This document shows, piece after piece, positions 7,220 through 13,260 of a stretch of 15,786 nucleotides of DNA. The translations under genes and the position numbers were made by a program. Origin of the DNA: SAT2750 sp963581185 (GTDB taxonomy: Bacteria > Planctomycetota > Planctomycetia > Pirellulales > Pirellulaceae); contig CAUZOB010000115.1 in assembly GCA_963581185.1 (NCBI GenBank), forward strand, positions 1 through 15,786, written 5' to 3'. Position 1 is the first letter of the stretch; each line of letters opens with the position of its first letter. The notes under the pieces are model-generated. The model was not told where the DNA came from and did not search any database. It saw only the letters and a list, made by a program, of their open reading frames with translations.

Positions 7220-7263
7220 GATTTGACGTTATCTAGCAATTGCTATGCCCGGAGTATGCCGGC

Positions 7264-7908
7264 GTGAGTCTCTCTGAATTTGATCAGAAGTTGCTCCAGG
7301 ATTGCCTTGATGGCACTCCCGGGTCGTGGGAGACATTCACCGATCGCTTCCTCGGACTGGTACTGCATTCAATTCGCCACACCGCCAGGGCCCGCGGCGT
7401 GCGACTCAGCTCCCAGGATATTGAGGACTACTGCGCCGATGTCTTCATGGCCATCATCAAGGACGATTTTGTTGTCCTCCGCCGCTTTCGAGGTGCCAGC
7501 AGCCTGGCCACTTACCTGACCGTCATCGCCCGCCGCGTCGTGGTACGAGAATTCATCAAGCGGAAGCATCCTCGCCTGAGCACGCCCGGGGCAACCGGCG
7601 ACTCAGACGCCGAAGAACCTGGGCCCGCGGCCGATACCCCCGCACAAGCCTTCGCCTTCCGCGTCCGCCTCGATTCCGATCTCGCCGACAGGCGGCCGGC
7701 CGTCGAAGATCGTGCCAGCAACCGCGACGAAGTGCGGCGACTGCTCGAGAGCCTGCCACCTGCCGAAGCCGAGATCGTTCAGCTCTACCATCTCGATGGC
7801 CACAGCTATCGAGAGATCAGCAGCCAACTGGGGATCCCGGAAAACAGTATCGGGCCAACACTCAGTCGGGCTCGCGAGAAAATGCGCCGCCACGGAATCG
7901 AAGTCTGA
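7264..7908 (+). CDS. ECF-type RNA polymerase sigma factor
   Basis: A 214-residue alternative sigma factor of the sigma-70 family with only regions 2 and 4. Region 2 spans roughly residues 10-100 (core-binding DIEDYCADVFMAIIKDDF, then the RFRGASSLATYLTVIARR stretch that contacts the -10). Region 4 occupies about 158-214, with the helix-turn-helix HSYREISSQLGIPENSIGPT. A long, Pro/Gly/Ala-rich linker of about 55 residues separates them, longer than in most ECF factors. The frame allows TTG at 7240, but GTG at 7264 is preferred because GGAG lies 9 nt upstream. No anti-sigma factor or kinase gene sits next to it, so how its activity is controlled is not evident; target genes are unknown. Confidence 0.85.
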   Translation: MSLSEFDQKLLQDCLDGTPGSWETFTDRFLGLVLHSIRHTARARGVRLSSQDIEDYCADVFMAIIKDDFVVLRRFRGASSLATYLTVIARRVVVREFIKRKHPRLSTPGATGDSDAEEPGPAADTPAQAFAFRVRLDSDLADRRPAVEDRASNRDEVRRLLESLPPAEAEIVQLYHLDGHSYREISSQLGIPENSIGPTLSRAREKMRRHGIEV

Positions 7909-7979
7909 CTGCTCACTGGCACACGTCCGCCATGGTCAGGCTCGCGGGCTAATCGCCACAGTCGCCACCCGAGGGGGCG

Positions 7980-8954
7980 TCATCGCCAGAGCGTATCACC
8001 GCGAAAACGTGGCAGCTGCCGCCCGCCGGAGCTGTCAGAGCGGTAACCCACCCGCTCCACCGTGCCCTGCCGGCGAGCTGAACTCTGCGCATTGGCTCCA
8101 GGCAGCGTGGTGATGTCACGCTGCGGGTAACCCTCGATGATGGGCATTTTGAACAGCTGAGCTGGGCTGCCGGTAATCCGGTTGACCTGGTAGCCAGCCA
8201 CATCCAGGGTCAGCTTCAACTGGTTCGCATGCCCTGGCAGTAAATGGATTTCCAGGTGGTGAGGAAGTGAGACCAGGTGCGGCGGATAATAGCGGTGCTC
8301 GGAAGCCTGGATCGATACCAGCAGCCTGCCCTCAGCATCCCGCAGATGCTGCTCCAGAACAAACCCGTACTTATTGTCCACGACCGTCACACGCGTTCGC
8401 ACTCCGTCGGGTCCCGGCAGGCGAGTGCGGATTTCCAACTTACCCTCGCCGGCTGGTAGCGGTCCCTCGTGCTCAAGTGCCGGGTCCAATCCGATCAGCC
8501 CGACGGCGTCCAGGAACCAGTCAAAGTCGATGGGCATCAGACGCCGGGCTTCGCTGTCTGAAAACTCCTCGTGGCGGGCATAGTAGACGGCGGGATCTGG
8601 ATGCTGCTTGACCCAGAACCAGAACAGCTCCTCGTTGCTGCCGAGGTCGATCTCCGGGCCGCTAAAGTCGAACAGGCCGGCGCGCAATCGCAACATGCCT
8701 GGCTGCTTCAACACCAGGCTGGCTCGTAAACGTGGCGAGCCGGGCACCGAAATCCTCGCACCCTGTGCTTCCAATTCTCGGATCATGCTGTTGGCGTTAA
8801 CGACCTGCAGCACATCCGACAGGCTGGCCGAGGGTTGCAGTAGAACCGGGGCCTGCGGGCCACTATCCCGGAACAGTCCTCGCTTCAGACAGGTCGTGCC
8901 ACTGCTGCTGATTAACAGCAGCAGCACCGCCAGGCTCAGCTTCATCCGCTTCAT
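7980..8954 (-). CDS. Exported protein, LolA/LolB-like or DUF4292-like (putative lipoprotein)
   Basis: A 324-residue protein with an N-terminal hydrophobic export segment (residues 5-18) followed by GTTC (19-22). C22 could be a lipidation site, though the residues before it fit a lipobox poorly. After it, SASLSDVLQVVNANSMIREL and LRASLVLKQPGMLRLRAG suggest the outer-membrane lipoprotein-carrier fold (LolA/LolB, DUF4292), in which a beta-sheet cradles lipid; this assignment is by pattern and tentative. The final 45 residues are polar and Arg/Ser-rich. ATG at 8954 has AAGGA a few nt upstream; an ATG three codons in (8945) is also possible. It starts 26 nt after the gene at 8981-9469 on the same strand, so the two form a likely operon. 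Confidence 0.7.
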   Translation of the reverse strand: MKRMKLSLAVLLLLISSSGTTCLKRGLFRDSGPQAPVLLQPSASLSDVLQVVNANSMIRELEAQGARISVPGSPRLRASLVLKQPGMLRLRAGLFDFSGPEIDLGSNEELFWFWVKQHPDPAVYYARHEEFSDSEARRLMPIDFDWFLDAVGLIGLDPALEHEGPLPAGEGKLEIRTRLPGPDGVRTRVTVVDNKYGFVLEQHLRDAEGRLLVSIQASEHRYYPPHLVSLPHHLEIHLLPGHANQLKLTLDVAGYQVNRITGSPAQLFKMPIIEGYPQRDITTLPGANAQSSARRQGTVERVGYRSDSSGGRQLPRFRGDTLWR

Positions 8955-8980
8955 GGCATCCTTGCCTTTCCCAGCCCTGT

Positions 8981-9469
8981 TCAGGCGGCACCCTTGAACA
9001 ACATGCCTGCCAGTGCCTGCTCGATTTCTTCCACCCTCGTCTGCGCCGGGTGCACGACCGTGACCCGGTACTCTTTCTCATTCTTCGGACAGTACAGGAC
9101 CATTTGGGCCTGGCCCTGCTCGTTCGCCTCGGTATCCTCCAGCCGTACAATCCTGCGACGGATCATCAGCAGTGCCAGGACGTAACGCAGGTCCTGGCGG
9201 GAGGCGGTATCGGCCAGTTGTTCGAAATAGTGAATCATGACGTCGCTGGGAGCCCAGTCGACCCTGTTGGATGTTGGATCGGGCATCCGTGACTGCCACC
9301 AGCCGAGCGAATCATCCGGGGGACCTGGCCAAGCCGCCTCGGCATAGTCACGCCGCACCAGTTCTCCCTGCTCGTCAACCAGCACCGAGTAGAAAACATC
9401 TCCCGGCTTGAATTCCTCGTCCGTCGCAAGACAACGGCGGGAACATTTCTGGAACTGGAAGTCGAGCAT
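8981..9469 (-). CDS. Conserved planctomycete-type hypothetical protein with CSRRC motif
   Basis: A 162-residue soluble protein with no signal peptide. The N-terminus carries CSRRC (9-13) followed by PGDVFYSVL, LVRRDY and WPGPPDDSLGWWQS, a pattern I associate with uncharacterised planctomycete proteins. The second half contains LALLMIRRRIVRLED and a basic/acidic tail. The two cysteines could bind a metal but no second pair is present. ATG at 9469 has GGAG 9 nt upstream. It leads the gene pair with the exported protein at 7980-8954. I assign no function. Confidence 0.72.
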   Translation of the reverse strand: MLDFQFQKCSRRCLATDEEFKPGDVFYSVLVDEQGELVRRDYAEAAWPGPPDDSLGWWQSRMPDPTSNRVDWAPSDVMIHYFEQLADTASRQDLRYVLALLMIRRRIVRLEDTEANEQGQAQMVLYCPKNEKEYRVTVVHPAQTRVEEIEQALAGMLFKGAA

Positions 9470-9663
9470 CGTGGGCTACTCCGTCAGATCAAGACAGCCA
9501 AGGCGGGATGGTACACCGAATCAAGCGGTTGGCTCAAGGTCCACTTGACCAGGCCAGCGAGAAGTCACTCCGGGGGACCAGGAGTAGTGTTTTTGCCGCG
9601 CCGAAATGCTAAAACACTGGCAGCTTCTGCCACCCACGAACCCAGTACTGGGGAATTCCACCG

Positions 9664-10914
9664 ATGAAACGCCTCTGCTTGCTGATCCTGCTGCTCTGCC
9701 TGCCCGCCAACCTGCTGGTCGCGGAAAACTGGCCAGCCTGGCGCGGACCGAATGGACAGGGCAGATCGTCGGAGACAGGCTTTACCACCAGCTGGTCAAG
9801 CACCAGCAACGTGGCCTGGAAAGTTGCCCTGCCGGGGCCCGGCAATTCCACGCCGGTTGTCTGGGAAGACAAGGTCTTTGTTACCCAGGCCAGTGACGAG
9901 GGACGCCAGCGCAGCCTGCTCTGTTACTCACTGGCGGACGGTAAGCAGCTGTGGGAACAGTCGGTCCGTCATGAGCAGGCCGAACAGACACACAAGACCA
10001 ATCCCCAGTGTGCCTCCTCGCCCGTCACCGACGGCTCCACCGTGGTCGCCTGGCATGGCTCGGCTGGCCTGTTCGCCTACGACCTGGACGGCAACCTTCG
10101 CTGGAAGAAAGACCTGGGAAAGTTTCAGCACATTTGGGGCACAGCAGCCAGCCCCGTGATTTTCGGAGATCGAGTGATTCTGAATGCCGGACCCGGCTTG
10201 AATTCCTTTGTCTCGGCACTCGATGTCTCCAGCGGCGAAGAAATCTGGCGCAAGGAAATGCCCGACGCCAGCTCGCTCAAGGTCGAGGAATTCCGCGGCT
10301 CCTGGAGTACCCCGCTGATCGAGGGCAGCGGTGATGACGCCATCATGTTCCTCAGCCTGCCGCAGCGTCTGTACGCCATCTCGCCACGAACCGGCAAGCA
10401 AACCTGGAGCTGCGAGGGACTCAGCAAGCTGGTCTACACCTCGCCCATTTTTAACGACGACACAATCGTGACGATGTGCGGTTACGGTGGCCCCTCGCTG
10501 GGAGTCCGTCGCGGTGGCAGCGGCAATGTAACCGATACCCATCGCCTCTGGCTGAAGACCGAACGGCAGGATAATCCCCAGCGGATCGGTTCAGGAGTGA
10601 TCATTGGTGATTACATCTACATCGTTAACGAACCAGGAATTGCCTGGTGCATGGAACTCAAGACTGGCAAGCGGATGTGGCAACAGCGGCTCGGGACGGG
10701 GGGTTGCTGGAGCAGCGTCTGCCACGTGGATGGAAAACTCTGGATCGTCAACATCGAAGGCACCACATTCGTGCTGGATCCCAATCCCGAATCCTGCACA
10801 ATCGTCGCCGAAAACAAGCTCAATGAACTGACGCGCGGTTCGCTGGCCTTCTCGCAGGGCCGAATCCTGGTCCGGACCTACAAGCACCTGTACGCTATTG
10901 CTCCGGCCAAATGA
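9664..10914 (+). CDS. Exported PQQ-like beta-propeller repeat protein
   Basis: A 416-residue protein with a clear signal peptide (residues 1-20, cleavage near VA/EN), so periplasmic. It starts with the WPAWRGPNGQG segment typical of planctomycete PQQ-like proteins, then repeats blades of the form VVWEDKVFVTQA...LLCYSLADGKQLWEQ, TVVAWHGSAGLFAYDLDGNLRWKKDLG, LYAISPRTGKQTW and WCMELKTGKRMWQQ, each ending in a Trp-containing turn as in PQQ/BamB-type propellers. The metal and PQQ ligands of true quinoprotein dehydrogenases are not evident, so it is more likely a binding or scaffolding propeller than an enzyme. ATG at 9664 has only a weak GGGG 10 nt upstream. The 194-nt divergent region before it shows no convincing promoter. 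Confidence 0.85.
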   Translation: MKRLCLLILLLCLPANLLVAENWPAWRGPNGQGRSSETGFTTSWSSTSNVAWKVALPGPGNSTPVVWEDKVFVTQASDEGRQRSLLCYSLADGKQLWEQSVRHEQAEQTHKTNPQCASSPVTDGSTVVAWHGSAGLFAYDLDGNLRWKKDLGKFQHIWGTAASPVIFGDRVILNAGPGLNSFVSALDVSSGEEIWRKEMPDASSLKVEEFRGSWSTPLIEGSGDDAIMFLSLPQRLYAISPRTGKQTWSCEGLSKLVYTSPIFNDDTIVTMCGYGGPSLGVRRGGSGNVTDTHRLWLKTERQDNPQRIGSGVIIGDYIYIVNEPGIAWCMELKTGKRMWQQRLGTGGCWSSVCHVDGKLWIVNIEGTTFVLDPNPESCTIVAENKLNELTRGSLAFSQGRILVRTYKHLYAIAPAK

Positions 10915-10944
10915 GCCATCCCGGTTGACCGAATGTGGTTCGAC

Positions 10945-10973
10945 TTGACCATCACCGCAGGCTCGGCTAGAGT
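10945..10973 (+). promoter_or_regulatory. Sigma70-type promoter of the leuA leader
   Basis: TTGACC (10945-10950) and TAGAGT (10968-10973) are separated by 17 nt. Transcription from about 10980 would place the leader ORF's ribosome site 13 nt in and give an attenuated RNA of about 134 nt ending at the T-tract 11107-11113. It lies between the stop of the PQQ-like gene and the leader. Confidence 0.6.
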
Positions 10974-11006
10974 GCAGAAGTAACCCGATAAGAAGGAATT
11001 TTTCCA

Positions 11007-11051
11007 GTGACAACCAACAACCTGCTACTGCTTTTGCTGGGAACGCCCTGA
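11007..11051 (+). CDS. Leucine leader peptide of the leuA attenuator
   Basis: A 14-residue ORF, MTTNNLLLLLLGTP, started by GTG with AAGGA 9 nt upstream. Six consecutive leucine codons (11022-11039: CTG CTA CTG CTT TTG CTG) use four different Leu codons, so several Leu-tRNAs are tested at once. The ORF ends immediately before the antiterminator/terminator region and 264 nt before leuA. This is the hallmark of ribosome-mediated attenuation: scarcity of charged Leu-tRNA stalls the ribosome on the run and lets transcription continue into leuA. Its product is presumably not functional itself. It is functionally like enterobacterial leuL, but homology is not claimed. Confidence 0.88.
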   Translation: MTTNNLLLLLLGTP

Positions 11052-11090
11052 GGGTGTCACCATCCTGGTGATAACAACACCCCCGGGGGC
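11045..11090 (+). promoter_or_regulatory. Antiterminator structure of the leuA attenuator
   Basis: Hand folding gives GGGTG-TCACCA (11052-11062) paired with TGGTGA (11066-11071) and CACCC (11078-11082), with a 3-nt loop and a 6-nt bulge. An outer extension GCCCT (11045-11049) pairs with GGGGC (11086-11090). The outer helix consumes most of the terminator's 5' arm, so the two folds are mutually exclusive. A ribosome stalled on the first Leu codons leaves it free, while a ribosome at the stop codon (11049-11051) covers its 5' half. Confidence 0.65.
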
Positions 11091-11113
11091 CATCGACGCT
11101 CTCGGGTTTTTTT
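11082..11113 (+). terminator. Attenuator terminator before leuA
   Basis: A 9-bp stem, CCCGGGGGC (11082-11090) with GCTCTCGGG (11098-11106), has a 7-nt loop and two G-U pairs and is followed by seven T (11107-11113). It is an intrinsic terminator about 200 nt upstream of leuA in the leuA direction, which only makes sense as a regulated attenuator or as the end of a short leader RNA. Confidence 0.88.
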
Positions 11114-11315
11114 GTGCCTGCAACGAACGATAAGACGATGAATCAACAAAACGCCAGTCAAACAGGTCGACGACGCCTGACGTCGACTCGTGGGGGGCTG
11201 TTACTGCCCACGCCGGTCAGGGACCGGCAAGCATGAACTGGCATTGCTCGCGTCGGCCAGGGGTCAGCGAGCAGTCTCTCTTTCTGATTCAACTCGTTAC
11301 AACAGGCACAAGATC
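11114..11315 (+). promoter_or_regulatory. Rest of the leuA 5' leader, with three more hairpins
   Basis: Between the attenuator and leuA are three perfect 7-bp inverted repeats: GTCGACG/CGTCGAC (11166-11187, 8-nt loop), GCCGGTC/GACCGGC (11212-11228, 3-nt loop) and TGCTCGC/GCGAGCA (11245-11273, 15-nt loop). A 32-codon ATG ORF (11138-11236) containing Leu-Leu-Leu lacks a ribosome site. None of the hairpins has a T-tract. The leuA frame remains open upstream to 11190, but that stretch is leader, not protein. Confidence 0.5.
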
Positions 11316-12836
11316 ATGACCGACTCACGGCAAATCGCCATCTTTGATACGACCCTGCGCGATGGAGAACAGTCTCCCGGCGCAAGCATGAACCTGGCCG
11401 AAAAAATGGAGCTGGCCCAGGCCCTCGTCGACCTCGGTGTGGACGTCATCGAGGCGGGATTTCCGATCGCCTCGCCGGGCGATTTCGAGGCTGTCCAGGA
11501 GATCGCTCAGAATATCACCGGCAGCACGATCTGTGGACTGGCCCGCTGCAGCGACGCCGACATCGACCGCGCCTGGGAGGCCATTGAACCGGCCGCCTCG
11601 GGACGCATCCACGTCTTCCTGGCAACCAGTGCGATTCACCGGGAATTCAAATTGCGGATGTCTCGCGAGGAGATTATCCAGCGAGCCGTGGCGGGAGTCG
11701 AGCGAGCTGTCGGGTACTGCGACGATGTCGAGTTCTCGCCGGAGGATGCTGCTCGGACCGAACATGATTTTCTCTGTGAAGTTGTCGAGGCGGCGATCAC
11801 CGCCGGGGCAACCACCGTGAATATTCCCGACACCGTCGGCTACGCGACTCCCAGACAAATGGGAGAGACAATCGCCATGCTGCGCGAGCGGGTCAAGAAT
11901 ATCGACCAGGCAGTAATCAGTATCCACTGCCACAACGACCTCGGACTGGCAGTCGCCAACAGCCTCGCTGCCGTCGAACAGGGAGCCGGGCAGATCGAGT
12001 GTACGATCAACGGAATTGGCGAACGGGCTGGCAACTGCAGCCTGGAAGAAGTTGTCATGGCGATGCGCACCCGCCAGGACTATTACAACTGTCAGACCAG
12101 CATCCATACCGAGAGACTGGTGCCAGCCAGTCGACTGCTGACGTCAATCACCGGTATGCGCGTGCAGCGTAACAAGGCGATCGTCGGTCGCAACGCCTTT
12201 GCGCATGAAGCTGGCATTCACCAGGATGGCATGCTCAAGGAACCAAGCACCTACGAGATTATGCGGCCCGAGGATGTCGGCTTTACCCACACCAACCTGG
12301 TGCTGGGTAAGCACAGTGGCCGGGCGGCGCTGGATGATCGAGCCCGCACGCTTGGTTACCAGCTTTCCAAGGAACAGCTGCAGAATGTCTTTGAGCAGTT
12401 CAAGCTGCTGGCGGACAAGAAGAAGGAGATCTATGACGGCGACATCATTGCCCTCGCCCAGCAGGAAGTCCAGGGCGAGATCGAGCAAGCCTGGTCGCTG
12501 GTCAGCTTCCAGTTGACATCGGGTAGCGACCAGCCACCTAGCGTCTCACTGACCCTCGCCCGTGGCGATGAACAATTCCAAGAGCAACTCTCCGAAGGCG
12601 ATGGTCCCATCGACGCCGCCTTCCTGGCGACCGAGAAGATTACAGGACTCGATCTGAACTGCCGCGATTACCAGGTCCGCAGCGCCTCGCTGGGCCAGGA
12701 TGCGCAGGGCGAAGTTGTGCTGGAAATCGAACATGCCGGGCAGGTCTATCGCGGACGTGGTGTCTCAACAGATACCGTCGAAGCAACCGTGCGGGCTATC
12801 CTCGATGCCGTCAACCGGATCGTGCATGCCCGCTAG
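11316..12836 (+). CDS. leuA: 2-isopropylmalate synthase
   Basis: Condenses acetyl-CoA with 2-oxoisovalerate, the committed and leucine-inhibited step of leucine synthesis; cytosolic, divalent-metal-dependent. 506 residues. The TIM-barrel catalytic domain begins with IFDTTLRDGEQSPG (9-22; metal ligand D11), continues with the metal-binding HCHND (H204, H206) and NGIGERAGN (232-240; N240), then the linker segment AFAHEAGIHQDGMLK (294-308). The C-terminal alpha/beta domain (about 395-506) is the leucine-binding regulatory domain, so feedback inhibition is expected in addition to attenuation. ATG at 11316 is chosen because it fits the family's usual N-terminus; its ribosome site is weak (AGG 9 nt upstream). 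No other leu or ilv gene follows; tRNA-Leu lies 139 nt downstream. Confidence 0.96.
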   Translation: MTDSRQIAIFDTTLRDGEQSPGASMNLAEKMELAQALVDLGVDVIEAGFPIASPGDFEAVQEIAQNITGSTICGLARCSDADIDRAWEAIEPAASGRIHVFLATSAIHREFKLRMSREEIIQRAVAGVERAVGYCDDVEFSPEDAARTEHDFLCEVVEAAITAGATTVNIPDTVGYATPRQMGETIAMLRERVKNIDQAVISIHCHNDLGLAVANSLAAVEQGAGQIECTINGIGERAGNCSLEEVVMAMRTRQDYYNCQTSIHTERLVPASRLLTSITGMRVQRNKAIVGRNAFAHEAGIHQDGMLKEPSTYEIMRPEDVGFTHTNLVLGKHSGRAALDDRARTLGYQLSKEQLQNVFEQFKLLADKKKEIYDGDIIALAQQEVQGEIEQAWSLVSFQLTSGSDQPPSVSLTLARGDEQFQEQLSEGDGPIDAAFLATEKITGLDLNCRDYQVRSASLGQDAQGEVVLEIEHAGQVYRGRGVSTDTVEATVRAILDAVNRIVHAR

Positions 12837-12932
12837 CTGACGCTCAGTTCGCACCGGGCTGGCCGTAACGACCGTCCGGCAGCGGCAATCTCCCCTGCCC
12901 GACCCTGCTGGAGCACTCCTCATCGTATCGCA

Positions 12933-12962
12933 TTGACCGGCTGCCGTTCGCGCTGCTTAAAT
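12933..12962 (+). promoter_or_regulatory. Promoter of tRNA-Leu
   Basis: TTGACC (12933-12938) and TTAAAT (12957-12962) are separated by 18 nt, placing the start point about 6-7 nt before the mature tRNA. The -35 is identical to that of the leuA leader. Confidence 0.5.
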
Positions 12963-12975
12963 GGCCCTGACAACT

Positions 12976-13059
12976 GGCCGAGTGGCGGAATTGGCAGACG
13001 CTCGGGATTTAAAATCCCGTGGGCATTAGCCCGTGCGAGTTCGAGTCTCGCCTCGGCTA
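12976..13059 (+). tRNA. tRNA-Leu, anticodon UAA
   Basis: An 84-nt class II tRNA. The acceptor stem is GGCCGAG paired with CTCGGCT (first pair G-U, as also in the E. coli counterpart), the D-arm region is GGCGGAATTGGCAGACGC, the anticodon stem CGGGA/TCCCG carries the loop TTTAAAA (anticodon TAA at 13010-13012), the long variable arm is GGGC-ATTA-GCCC, and the T-arm is GCGAG-TTCGAGT-CTCGC. The discriminator is A73, as expected for Leu. CCA is not encoded. It reads UUA and, by wobble, UUG; one UUG occurs in the leuA leader. Confidence 0.96.
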
Positions 13060-13100
13060 CTTTATTAGCACATCGCAGCTCGCCCCTGGCGATGTTCATT

Positions 13101-13213
13101 CCGACTCCCGACGGGAGTCGGCCACAGCGGACCCGACTCGAGTCCACCGCAGGTGGAGAGAGTGGAGGGCACGTCCAACACTCGCGGTCGTTCCGACTGC
13201 CGATGGCAGTCGG
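13101..13213. repeat. Two related palindromes with compensating base changes
   Basis: Two 21-nt near-perfect palindromes, at 13101-13121 and 13193-13213, share CCGACT at the left and AGTCGG at the right. At the seventh position C in the first is G in the second, and the partner G is changed to C, preserving the pair; a second difference falls in the central loop. Between them is a perfect 10-bp palindrome GACTCGAGTC (13134-13143). They lie between tRNA-Leu and the convergent selenoprotein gene. Confidence 0.7.
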
Positions 13214-13260
13214 GTACGGTAGGTGGAGAGAGTGGGGGCAAGTCAACACCCGCGTTCATT
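13151..13260. repeat. Degenerate direct repeat overlapping the selenoprotein 3' end
   Basis: The 15-nt sequence AGGTGGAGAGAGTGG occurs at 13151-13165 and 13221-13235. The similarity continues with small indels through AACAC and CGCG to a TTCC end. The second copy runs to about 13260 and includes the stop codon of the minus-strand gene (13256-13258); TTCATTCC at its end also precedes the first palindrome (13095-13102). The arrangement suggests an about 90-nt unit duplicated in tandem and then diverged. Confidence 0.65.

Noticed and set aside
9928..10542. Minus-strand ORF of 204 codons inside the PQQ-like gene
   Set aside because: Antisense shadow; the plus strand shows regular propeller blades and a signal peptide.
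11138..11236. Second leader ORF with a Leu triplet before leuA
   Set aside because: No ribosome binding site and its stop is not placed next to a terminator; noted only as part of the leader.
11325..12107. Minus-strand ORF of 260 codons inside leuA
   Set aside because: Antisense shadow of leuA, whose catalytic motifs are complete on the plus strand.
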